This document shows, piece by piece, positions 1-5,291 of a stretch of 5,377 nucleotides of DNA. The position numbers and the translations under genes are program-made. This DNA comes from Chitinophagaceae bacterium UBA4412. Lineage in GTDB: Bacteria > Bacteroidota > Bacteroidia > Chitinophagales > Chitinophagaceae. Below the pieces are notes generated by a model. It searched no databases. It was not told the origin of the DNA and worked only from the letters and a program-made list of their open reading frames with translations. Position 1 is the first letter of the stretch. Each line of letters opens with the position of its first letter. The stretch covers positions 1 through 5,377 of the forward strand of contig DGQO01000262.1 in the NCBI GenBank assembly GCA_002400445.1, given 5' to 3'.

Positions 1-155
1 AACTCCAGGAGCAACTTTCCTGGGCGCTTGCCCATCGGGAGGAAGCCCGCCATATGGCAAAACTGCTGCACGATGGCCTTATCCAGGAATATGCAAGAGA
101 ACAGTTTTGGGCCACGATGTACATGGAGTATGCTGCCATTCTGGAAATTGCATAG
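1..155 (+). CDS. Glycosyltransferase, C-terminal end (partial)
   Basis: The reading frame is open from base 3 to the TAG at 153-155 and gives the last 50 residues of a protein whose start lies upstream of the window. The visible part is an amphipathic, charged helix tail with the pattern AHREEARHMA, then IQEYAREQFW, then a MEY motif close to the end. This is typical of the C-terminal helices of GT-B (family 4 / group 1) glycosyltransferases, where the last helix folds back on the N-terminal domain. No catalytic residue is in view, so donor and acceptor cannot be stated. It is followed 38 bases later by a sugar acyltransferase gene in the same direction, which fits a polysaccharide or glycan assembly locus. 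The assignment rests on tail resemblance and context only; the existence of a coding tail is surer than its function. Confidence 0.6.
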   Translation, partial: LQEQLSWALAHREEARHMAKLLHDGLIQEYAREQFWATMYMEYAAILEIA

Positions 156-193
156 CTTTACTTCAACAGTCTTTCAAGTTCAATTTTTCAAGT

Positions 194-805
194 ATGGTGC
201 TTATCGGATACTCTGGTCATGGTTATGTAGCTGCCGCTATCTTGCAAGCCTGCGGGATAAAACTTACCGGGTATTGCGATCTTGAAGAGAAATCCATCAA
301 TCCTTTTAGTCTCCCCTTCCTTGGTAAAGAAACGGCAGAAGCTGCCCTGCGGCAAATGGAGCAACACGGTTATTTTATTGCCATTGGTGATAATGTGTTG
401 CGACGTAAAATTTACACAGCGCTCCAGGCCAAAGGTCTTTTACCTGCTGCAAGCGCTATACATCCTTCTGCAATCCTGCACAGTTCGGTAATCATTTCTG
501 ATGCAGCGATGATAGGAGCCGGGGCCATTCTTCAGCCCCTTGCACAAATTGGTGCAGGTGTCATCTGCAATTCGGGCTGTATCATTGAGCATGAATGTCA
601 CATTGGAGATTTTGCGCATATCGGCCCTGGAACCGTGCTCTGTGGGAATGTGCAGGTGGGGGCAAACAGTTTTATTGGTGCCAATAGCGTAGTAAGGGAG
701 GGAATCAAAATTGGCAGCAATGTCATCATCGGCGCAGGATCTGTGGTGGTAAAGCCTGTTCCAGACCATGCGAAACTCGCAGGAAACCCCGCAAGGGGCA
801 TTTGA
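194..805 (+). CDS. PglD/NeuD-family sugar O/N-acyltransferase
   Basis: This 203-residue protein is the usual length for the NeuD/PglD family, which moves an acetyl (or other acyl) group from acyl-CoA to the amine or hydroxyl of a sugar, often a UDP-4-amino sugar. Residues 1-80 form the small Rossmann-like sugar-nucleotide domain, with the loop GYSGHG at 5-10 and IGDNVLRRKI at 64-73. From about residue 88 the protein is a left-handed beta helix made of hexapeptide repeats (IGAG, IGDF, IGPG, VGAN, IGAN, IGSN, IGAG). The motif IEHECHIGDF at 131-140 places His133-Glu134 where PglD has its catalytic His-Glu pair. The end, GNPARGI, is the standard family ending. The ATG at 194 is chosen because the Rossmann strand begins right there; an ATG at 107 in the same frame would overlap the glycosyltransferase by 49 bases and add unrelated residues. 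It probably works with the aminotransferase at 1959-3089. The substrate is not proven. Confidence 0.9.
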   Translation: MVLIGYSGHGYVAAAILQACGIKLTGYCDLEEKSINPFSLPFLGKETAEAALRQMEQHGYFIAIGDNVLRRKIYTALQAKGLLPAASAIHPSAILHSSVIISDAAMIGAGAILQPLAQIGAGVICNSGCIIEHECHIGDFAHIGPGTVLCGNVQVGANSFIGANSVVREGIKIGSNVIIGAGSVVVKPVPDHAKLAGNPARGI

Positions 806-852
806 GCCACCCTCAATTTGCCCCGATCATTTTATTTGCATTTGCTTTAAGC

Positions 853-860
853 TATCTTTG
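853..860 (+). promoter_or_regulatory. Putative -7 box (TATCTTTG) for the epimerase gene
   Basis: TATCTTTG matches the Bacteroidota sigma-A -7 consensus TAnnTTTG exactly and ends 24 bases before the ATG at 885. A TTTG lies at 835-838, but the 14-base gap is shorter than the roughly 17-23 bases expected for the -33 element, so the -33 part is weak. It sits in the 79-base gap after the acyltransferase gene, so the epimerase may have its own transcription start. Confidence 0.5.
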
Positions 861-884
861 CGCCACATTTTTAAATAGTACATT

Positions 885-1856
885 ATGAGAGTTTTAGTTA
901 CCGGCGGAGCCGGGTATATTGGCTCGGTGCTGGTAAGGCAATTGTTGGACAAAAATTACCAGGTTCGTGCATTTGATAGTTTAAAATTTGGTGGCGAGGC
1001 TCTATACGATGTTATGTTGCATCCCAACTTTGAATTTATAAAAGGGGATGTGCGGAATGCAGCAGAAGTGGCAGAAGCATTAAAGGATGTAGATGCCATA
1101 GCTCATTTGGCAGCCATTGTAGGCGATCCTGCCTGTAAGAAATTTAGCGATGAGGCCAGGGAAACAAACTGGGACGGCAGCGTAGCACTTTTTGATGCTG
1201 CCGAAAAGGCTGGGGTAAAAAAATTCGTTTTTGCCAGCACCTGCAGTAATTATGGCAAGATGCCCGACCCGGATTCTTTCGTAGTAGAAACATCGGAACT
1301 CAATCCCGTTTCTTTATATGCTGAACTGAAAGTAAAGTTTGAAGATTACATCCTGCAGCAAAGAAAAGACGCCAATATCTGCGCAACCGCATTGCGTTTT
1401 AGTACGGTGTATGGCTTTTCTCCACGCATCAGGTTTGATCTTACTGTAAACGAGTTTACTCGTAACGCCACCATTAATGGCAAACAGGAGATTTGGGGTG
1501 CACAGTTCTGGCGGCCATATTGCCATGTAGAAGACCTTGCCCGTGCCGTTGTACTGGTACTGGAATCTCCGGAAGAAAAAGTGAAAGCAAATGTGTTTAA
1601 TGTAGGCAGCACAGAAGAAAATTACAATAAAGGAATGCTGATAGAAGCTGTGTGCGCAATTGTTCCAAACACGGAAGTAAATTATGTGGAAATGAACGAA
1701 GATCCCCGTGATTACAGGGTCAATTTTGATAAGATCAAAAACGAACTGGGTTATACTATCACTAAAACAGTACCCGATGGCATTAAAGAAATTTACAAAT
1801 TGCTGAAAACAGGGGTGGTTACAGATCCTTTTGAAAAGCGCTTCAGCAATATTTAG
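885..1856 (+). CDS. Extended-SDR NAD-dependent nucleotide-sugar epimerase/dehydratase
   Basis: This 323-residue protein belongs to the NAD-dependent epimerase/dehydratase family (extended short-chain dehydrogenases). The NAD-binding glycine motif GGAGYIG is at 7-13 and an acidic residue, Asp31, ends the second strand where it would bind the adenosine ribose. GDV at 54-56 and HLAAIVGDPA at 74-83 follow. The active site is visible as Ser118/Thr119 (FASTCSNYG) and the YxxxK pair Tyr145-Lys149 (YAELK). RPYCHVEDLARA at 210-221 is the usual C-terminal substrate-domain motif. Length and motifs are complete, with no sign of damage. Such enzymes oxidise the sugar of an NDP-sugar and then epimerise, dehydrate or reduce it. 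The residues do not tell which reaction or sugar is used; family members are annotated as UDP-glucose 4-epimerase-like or simply SDR oxidoreductase. It is likely cytoplasmic and likely feeds the same glycan as its neighbours. Confidence 0.88.
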   Translation: MRVLVTGGAGYIGSVLVRQLLDKNYQVRAFDSLKFGGEALYDVMLHPNFEFIKGDVRNAAEVAEALKDVDAIAHLAAIVGDPACKKFSDEARETNWDGSVALFDAAEKAGVKKFVFASTCSNYGKMPDPDSFVVETSELNPVSLYAELKVKFEDYILQQRKDANICATALRFSTVYGFSPRIRFDLTVNEFTRNATINGKQEIWGAQFWRPYCHVEDLARAVVLVLESPEEKVKANVFNVGSTEENYNKGMLIEAVCAIVPNTEVNYVEMNEDPRDYRVNFDKIKNELGYTITKTVPDGIKEIYKLLKTGVVTDPFEKRFSNI

Positions 1857-1875
1857 ACCTTATGATTTTAATCGA

Positions 1876-1913
1876 AGTGCTCCGGTTTCTATAGCCGGAG
1901 CATTCCTATTTTT
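1876..1913 (+). terminator. Rho-independent terminator after the epimerase gene
   Basis: A perfect 8-base-pair GC-rich stem (TGCTCCGG at 1878-1885 with CCGGAGCA at 1895-1902), extended by a G-T and an A-T pair, closes a 9-base loop. It is followed at 1907-1913 by TATTTTT. It begins 20 bases after the stop codon at 1854-1856, so it should end transcripts of the epimerase gene. Confidence 0.75.
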
Positions 1914-1915
1914 CA

Positions 1916-1923
1916 TAGGTTTG
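1916..1923 (+). promoter_or_regulatory. Putative -7 box (TAGGTTTG) for the aminotransferase gene
   Basis: TAGGTTTG is an exact match to the Bacteroidota TAnnTTTG box and lies 35 bases before the ATG at 1959, immediately after the terminator. Its expected -33 region falls inside the terminator stem and shows no clear TTTG. A fresh promoter here is logical, because the terminator would otherwise silence the aminotransferase and phosphoglycosyl transferase genes. Confidence 0.5.
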
Positions 1924-1926
1924 CAC

Positions 1927-1941
1927 CGCTTTATAAAAGCG
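1927..1941 (+). repeat. Small hairpin in the 5' leader of the aminotransferase mRNA
   Basis: CGCTTT at 1927-1932 pairs perfectly with AAAGCG at 1936-1941 around a 3-base loop. It starts a few bases downstream of the -7 box, so it would sit at or near the very 5' end of the transcript, where a hairpin could protect mRNA. No regulatory role can be shown. Confidence 0.35.
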
Positions 1942-1958
1942 AATAAAATTTAATTGTT

Positions 1959-3089
1959 ATGCTCCTACTTTCAGGGCCCAATATGGGTGGTAATGAACTC
2001 AAATACGTATCTGAATGCATCAGCACAGGATGGGTGAGTAGTGTGGGCGCCTATGTAGATCAATTTGAAAAAGTAACTGCAGAGTTTGCTGGAACAAAAT
2101 ACGCTGTGGCTACCAGCAGTGGCACTACAGCTTTACACACCTGCCTTGTAATGCTTGGCGTGCAGCCCGATGATTATGTTATTTGCCCCAATATTACCTT
2201 CATTGCTACTTGCAATGCCATTAAATATACGGGCGCCAGCCCCATTTTTATTGATGCAGATGAGCAGAACTGGCAAATGGATCTTTCCTTACTGGAGAAT
2301 TTTTTACGGAATGAAACGGTCGTAAAGGATGGCGTGTGCACCTATAAAAAAGATGGAAGAAGAATACCGGTAATTATGCCCGTACACGTGCTGGGAAACA
2401 TAGGGGATATGGATAAGCTGCTCGCCCTGGCAAATCAATATGGCCTTACCGTAATTGAAGACAGTACCGAAGCATTGGGTTCATATTATAAAAATAAGCA
2501 TGCTGGTAGCTTTGGGCTGCTCGGCACATTTAGTTATAATGGCAATAAAATTATTACCACAGGTGGTGGTGGCATGATTGTAACCAATGATGAAACCCTG
2601 GCTAAAAGGGCAAAGCACCTTACAACCCAGGCCAAGAGTGATCCCTTTGAATATTTTCACGATGCTATTGGCTATAACTACCGTCTCGTGAATGTAGCGG
2701 CTGCAATGGGCGTGGCCCAAATGGAACAACTTCCAGGCTTCCTGCAACGCAAAAGAGAAATCATTGCATTTTACAAGCAAGCACTCCTGGGCGTAGGTGA
2801 TATTAGTTTTCAAGAAGTGAGTGAAGATGTACAACCAAACTGGTGGATGCCCACTATTTTCACCAGCAAGCAGCGGGAAGTTCTTAAAGTACTTAACGAA
2901 AAGAAAATGCAAAGCCGGCCTTTCTGGGTGCCAATGAATCAATTGCCCATGTTTACAAACGATCTATTTATACAAACCAATGATCGTTCTGACTATATTT
3001 ACAAGCATTGCCTGAGTATTCCATGTAGCACAAATATTACTGATGCTGAACTGGCAGCAGTGGCCGAAACAATAAAAGCCTGTTTTTAA
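1959..3089 (+). CDS. LegC-like DegT/DnrJ/EryC1/StrS PLP sugar aminotransferase
   Basis: This 376-residue protein is a complete fold-type I PLP enzyme that transfers an amino group, normally from glutamate, to a keto-sugar nucleotide. SSGTTALH at 53-60 binds the cofactor phosphate, IEDSTEALG at 166-174 carries Asp168, which contacts the PLP ring nitrogen, and NGNKIITTGGGG at 194-205 carries Lys197, the Schiff-base lysine. GYNYRLVNVAAAMG at 238-251 is the family's conserved substrate-side segment. The N-terminal run NELKYVSECISTGWVSSVG and the WQMD at 105-108 resemble the LegC-type branch, known from legionaminic-acid and related amino-sugar pathways. The ATG at 1959 fits the family N-terminus. 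It is followed 22 bases later by the phosphoglycosyl transferase and is likely co-transcribed with it. By analogy with PglE-PglD it would make the amine that the acyltransferase at 194-805 modifies; this link is inferred. Confidence 0.9.
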   Translation: MLLLSGPNMGGNELKYVSECISTGWVSSVGAYVDQFEKVTAEFAGTKYAVATSSGTTALHTCLVMLGVQPDDYVICPNITFIATCNAIKYTGASPIFIDADEQNWQMDLSLLENFLRNETVVKDGVCTYKKDGRRIPVIMPVHVLGNIGDMDKLLALANQYGLTVIEDSTEALGSYYKNKHAGSFGLLGTFSYNGNKIITTGGGGMIVTNDETLAKRAKHLTTQAKSDPFEYFHDAIGYNYRLVNVAAAMGVAQMEQLPGFLQRKREIIAFYKQALLGVGDISFQEVSEDVQPNWWMPTIFTSKQREVLKVLNEKKMQSRPFWVPMNQLPMFTNDLFIQTNDRSDYIYKHCLSIPCSTNITDAELAAVAETIKACF

Positions 3090-3111
3090 TGATGACAGGC
3101 CATCCAGCAAA

Positions 3112-3777
3112 ATGAAAGTTTACCCGTTTTTTAAAAGAGTATTAGATCTGCTGATAGCGGTAATGGCATTGATCATCCTTTTGCCTGTTTTTGTTCCTGT
3201 GATCTTTATCCTGGCTTTTTCCGGTGAGCGGGAGATTTTCTATTTCCAGGAACGTATTGGTTTTAGAAATAAACCCTTCAATATTTATAAGTTTGCCACC
3301 ATGGTAAAAGACAGTCCAAATATTGGAACGGGTATTATTACGCTGCGCAATGATCCAAGGGTAACCCCCGTAGGTAGAATTCTTCGCCTCACAAAAATTA
3401 ATGAACTCCCACAAATTTTTAATGTGCTGTTTGGTGATATGAGTATTGTAGGCCCGCGGCCACTCATGCGCAAGAGTTTTGAGATTTATGCGCCTGAAGT
3501 GCAACAAACAATTTACAGTGTGCTCCCTGGCATTACTGGCATTGGCTCTCTTATTTTTAGAGACGAAGAAAATATGGTTTCCTCCTCGCCCGATCCGCAG
3601 CATGTATATCAAGAAGTGATCTATCCTTACAAAGGGCAGTTAGAAATGTGGTACCAGCAGCATGCATCGCTTTGGGTAGATATCAAAATCATTTTCCTTA
3701 CGGCCTGGTCTATTTTATTTCCCAAAAATAACCTTGCTCATCAGTGGTTTAAAAATTTGCCCAAACGGAGCTTTTGA
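3112..3777 (+). CDS. PglC-like monotopic phosphoglycosyl transferase (bacterial sugar transferase family)
   Basis: This 221-residue protein has the minimal PglC-like architecture, without the extra N-terminal membrane helices of WbaP/WcaJ. These enzymes start glycan assembly at the inner membrane by moving a phospho-sugar from an NDP-sugar to a polyprenyl phosphate. A hydrophobic segment at about 11-35 containing prolines (LLPVFVPV) matches the re-entrant membrane helix. FQERIGFRNKPFNIYKFATM at 45-64, GDMSIVGPRP at 108-117 and PGITGIGS at 139-146 are family motifs. The notable point is KINELPQ at 95-101: family members with a proven mechanism have Asp-Glu, and here Asn97-Glu98 (AAT GAA at 3400-3405). 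The later segment reads GIGSLIFRDEE instead of the usual GWAQVNGRN. My recollection is that both changes occur together in many Bacteroidota proteins, so this looks like a subfamily rather than a dead enzyme. The gene lies just after the aminotransferase. Confidence 0.9.
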   Translation: MKVYPFFKRVLDLLIAVMALIILLPVFVPVIFILAFSGEREIFYFQERIGFRNKPFNIYKFATMVKDSPNIGTGIITLRNDPRVTPVGRILRLTKINELPQIFNVLFGDMSIVGPRPLMRKSFEIYAPEVQQTIYSVLPGITGIGSLIFRDEENMVSSSPDPQHVYQEVIYPYKGQLEMWYQQHASLWVDIKIIFLTAWSILFPKNNLAHQWFKNLPKRSF

Positions 3778-3805
3778 ACAATTTTGCAGGCTAGTTGTAA
3801 TATTG
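3773..3805 (+). promoter_or_regulatory. Possible promoter of the CarH-like regulator gene
   Basis: TTTG at 3773-3776 (touching the stop codon of the preceding gene) and TAATATTG at 3798-3805 are 21 bases apart, which fits the Bacteroidota -33/-7 layout, with one mismatch in the -7 box. It would start transcription about 10 bases before the ATG at 3822. No terminator is visible between 3777 and 3822, so read-through from the glycan genes is also possible. Confidence 0.35.
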
Positions 3806-3821
3806 TCTATTATTATAAGGA

Positions 3822-4700
3822 ATGAACGCATTTACCATAAAAGACCTGGCAAACCTCTCTGGCATCAAAGCCCATACACTCAGAATCTGGGAGCAACGTT
3901 ACAATTTTCTAAAGCCAAGCAGAACGTTTACTAATATTCGCTATTACAGTAACGAGGAGTTGAAGACGGTACTCAATATTGCCTTGCTCACCAGGCATGG
4001 GTTTAGGGTGTCGCATATTGATCGAATGAGTCATGCAGAAATGCAGGAGCGCATTCTCAGCCTCAATTCTGCCGAAGCCCAGCAGGAAAGAATCGTGAAT
4101 GAGCTCATCAAATCTATGGTGGATGCAGACATGGAGACCTTTGAAAGAATGATAGATAATTATATTTCGCAGCGTACCGTAGAGAAAACGATGCTGCAAA
4201 TTCTCTTTCCGTTTCTGCATAAGATTGGTATTCTGTGGCAATCAAACCACGTAAACCCTGCGCAGGAGCATCTTGTAAGTAACATAGTACGGCAAAAAGT
4301 TATCCGGGGTATCGACGATTTGAAGCTAGCCGGTAATAATTCACTAAGTTTCTTATTGTTTCTTCCAGAAGGTGAACATCATGAATTGGGCTTGCTCTTC
4401 GTTCATTACCTGCTTCGCCGGAAAGGTGTGCGGGTATGGTATGTTGGGGCAAATATTCCACTAAAAGACCTGGAATTCCTCGTTAATTTAAAAAAACCGG
4501 ATTATCTGTACACACATCTCACTACGGGCGGCCATAATTTTAACATGGAGCGTTTTCTAAATTTTGCCCAATTAAAATTCCCCAATATTCCCTTTATTCT
4601 TTCCGGAAGTCTCTCACAATCACACGATAAAAAGGTGAAAGCTCCTATCGCTATCAAGCGTAGCCTCGCTGAAGTGATGACTTTCATTGAGGAGCTTTAA
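3822..4700 (+). CDS. CarH/LitR-type MerR-family regulator with cobalamin-binding domain
   Basis: This 292-residue protein has the length and layout of CarH/LitR, the adenosylcobalamin-using light sensors that repress carotenoid genes in the dark. Residues 1-70 are a MerR winged helix (FTIKDLANLSGIKAHTLRIWEQRY, then RYYS at 40-43). Residues 85-165 are the helical B12-cap domain, with the CarH signature W-x9-E-H exactly present: Trp139, Glu149, His150. Residues 175-292 form the B12-binding Rossmann domain; the D/E-x-H-x-x-G motif is E185-H-H187-E-L-G190, so the lower-ligand histidine is His187. The later motifs are altered: the SxL position reads THL (231-233) and the GG position reads SG (261-262). 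In CarH, B12-bound tetramers bind DNA in the dark and light breaks them apart. The ECF sigma gene and a crtI-like gene follow, so the likely target is the promoter before the ECF gene. Light sensing is inferred from motifs and context. Confidence 0.9.
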   Translation: MNAFTIKDLANLSGIKAHTLRIWEQRYNFLKPSRTFTNIRYYSNEELKTVLNIALLTRHGFRVSHIDRMSHAEMQERILSLNSAEAQQERIVNELIKSMVDADMETFERMIDNYISQRTVEKTMLQILFPFLHKIGILWQSNHVNPAQEHLVSNIVRQKVIRGIDDLKLAGNNSLSFLLFLPEGEHHELGLLFVHYLLRRKGVRVWYVGANIPLKDLEFLVNLKKPDYLYTHLTTGGHNFNMERFLNFAQLKFPNIPFILSGSLSQSHDKKVKAPIAIKRSLAEVMTFIEEL

Positions 4701-4711
4701 GATATTTTCTC

Positions 4712-4739
4712 AAAAAAAATTTTTTTGGCCGTTTTTTTG
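4712..4739 (+). repeat. A8T7 tract and T7G direct repeat upstream of the ECF promoter
   Basis: Eight A followed by seven T (4712-4726) form a rigid or bent A-tract, and T7G occurs at 4720-4727 and again at 4732-4739, 12 bases apart. It covers the region where a -33 element or an upstream activating element for the ECF gene would be. The T-run could also help end the regulator transcript, but no GC stem precedes it. Confidence 0.5.
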
Positions 4740-4761
4740 TTTAACTTTGAACATCTAAACA
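4738..4761 (+). promoter_or_regulatory. Candidate CarH/LitR operator: TGTTTA-N12-TAAACA
   Basis: TGTTTA (4738-4743) and TAAACA (4756-4761) are exact reverse complements, separated by exactly 12 bases, and a second TAAACA follows at 4763-4768. The pair brackets the -7 box of the ECF gene, so a bound repressor would block RNA polymerase. As I recall, the operator reported for the LitR-type regulators of Pseudomonas putida has the same geometry, T(G/A)TACA-N12-TGTA(C/T)A. The regulator gene lies immediately upstream. Binding is inferred. Confidence 0.5.
4742..4749 (+). promoter_or_regulatory. -7 box (TAACTTTG) of the ECF sigma gene
   Basis: This is an exact TAnnTTTG match, 21 bases before the ATG at 4771, which would give a very short A-rich leader. 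A TTTG at 4724-4727 is only 14 bases upstream, so the -33 element is uncertain. The box looks like a housekeeping sigma-A promoter, so the ECF gene need not be self-activated. Confidence 0.6.
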
Positions 4762-4770
4762 TTAAACAAA

Positions 4771-5271
4771 ATGAGCGCTGCAGAATTTGAAACATTATTG
4801 GTTACTAACGCCGATTCCCTGAAGCCCTTTGCTTTTACCCTTACCCGGGATAATGAATCTGCAAGAGATCTTATGCAGGATACCTTGTACCGTGCATTTG
4901 CAAACCGGGATAAATACAGTGTTGGAACGAATATCAAGGCTTGGCTCTACACCATCATGCGTAATATTTTTATCAACGACTACCGTCGAAAAAGCCGGCA
5001 GCCCGTAGTGTATGATAATACGCCCGAGCAATTTCTCATTAATCATGGCCATGCCACAGTGCACAATGGTGCCGAGGCAGAAATGGGCCTCAAAGAAGTG
5101 CAGGCCTCTATTCATCACCTGCCGGAAATCTTTAGAAACCCATTTGTGTTATATTACGAAGGATACAAGTACAACGAAATAGCAGCGCTGCTGCAAGAGC
5201 CGCTCGGTACTATTAAGAGCAGGATTCACTTTGCACGCAAGCTATTAAAAGAACAATTGAGCAGGTTCTAA
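4771..5271 (+). CDS. ECF-type RNA polymerase sigma factor (LitS-like by context)
   Basis: This 166-residue protein is a two-domain ECF sigma factor of normal length. Sigma-2 is at about 15-75: DLMQDTLYRAF at 33-43 is the region 2.2 core-binding helix, and NIKAWLYTIMRNIFINDYRRK at 54-74 is the 2.3/2.4 segment that melts and reads the -10 DNA. After a linker (about 76-104), sigma-4 at 105-165 includes LPEIFRNPFVLYYEGYKYNEIAALL and GTIKSRIHFARKLL, the helix-turn-helix that reads the -35 element. No anti-sigma gene adjoins it: the next frame is a carotenoid desaturase 20 bases downstream. Its place between a CarH-like regulator and crtI parallels LitR-LitS-crt in Streptomyces, so it probably turns on carotenoid genes when the regulator lets go of DNA. 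That it is controlled by transcription alone is an inference. Confidence 0.9.
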   Translation: MSAAEFETLLVTNADSLKPFAFTLTRDNESARDLMQDTLYRAFANRDKYSVGTNIKAWLYTIMRNIFINDYRRKSRQPVVYDNTPEQFLINHGHATVHNGAEAEMGLKEVQASIHHLPEIFRNPFVLYYEGYKYNEIAALLQEPLGTIKSRIHFARKLLKEQLSRF

Positions 5272-5291
5272 TAACACATTATTTCAGAACA

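Noticed and set aside
107..193. In-frame upstream start for the acyltransferase at 107
   Set aside because: It overlaps the glycosyltransferase end by 49 bases and adds 29 residues with no family resemblance, while the conserved Rossmann strand starts at the ATG at 194.
172..193. Direct repeat TTTCAAGT at 172-179 and 186-193 before the acyltransferase
   Set aside because: Only two 8-base copies in AT-rich DNA with no further support; no regulator or promoter link could be argued.
787..798. CCCC-GCAA-GGGG hairpin at the end of the acyltransferase gene
   Set aside because: The stem is four pairs long, has no T-run after it, and lies in the codons of the conserved NPARG ending, so it is not called a terminator.
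2481..2942. Long open frame of 153 codons on the minus strand
   Set aside because: It lies wholly inside the aminotransferase gene, and its translation has no recognisable domain; it is a shadow of the real gene. The same holds for the minus-strand frame at 3142-3612.
3817..3821. AAGGA as a Shine-Dalgarno sequence for the regulator gene
   Set aside because: It touches the ATG directly, leaving no spacing for ribosome binding, and other genes here lack such a site.
3777..3821. Terminator between the glycan genes and the light-response genes
   Set aside because: No stem followed by a T-run could be found in these 45 bases.
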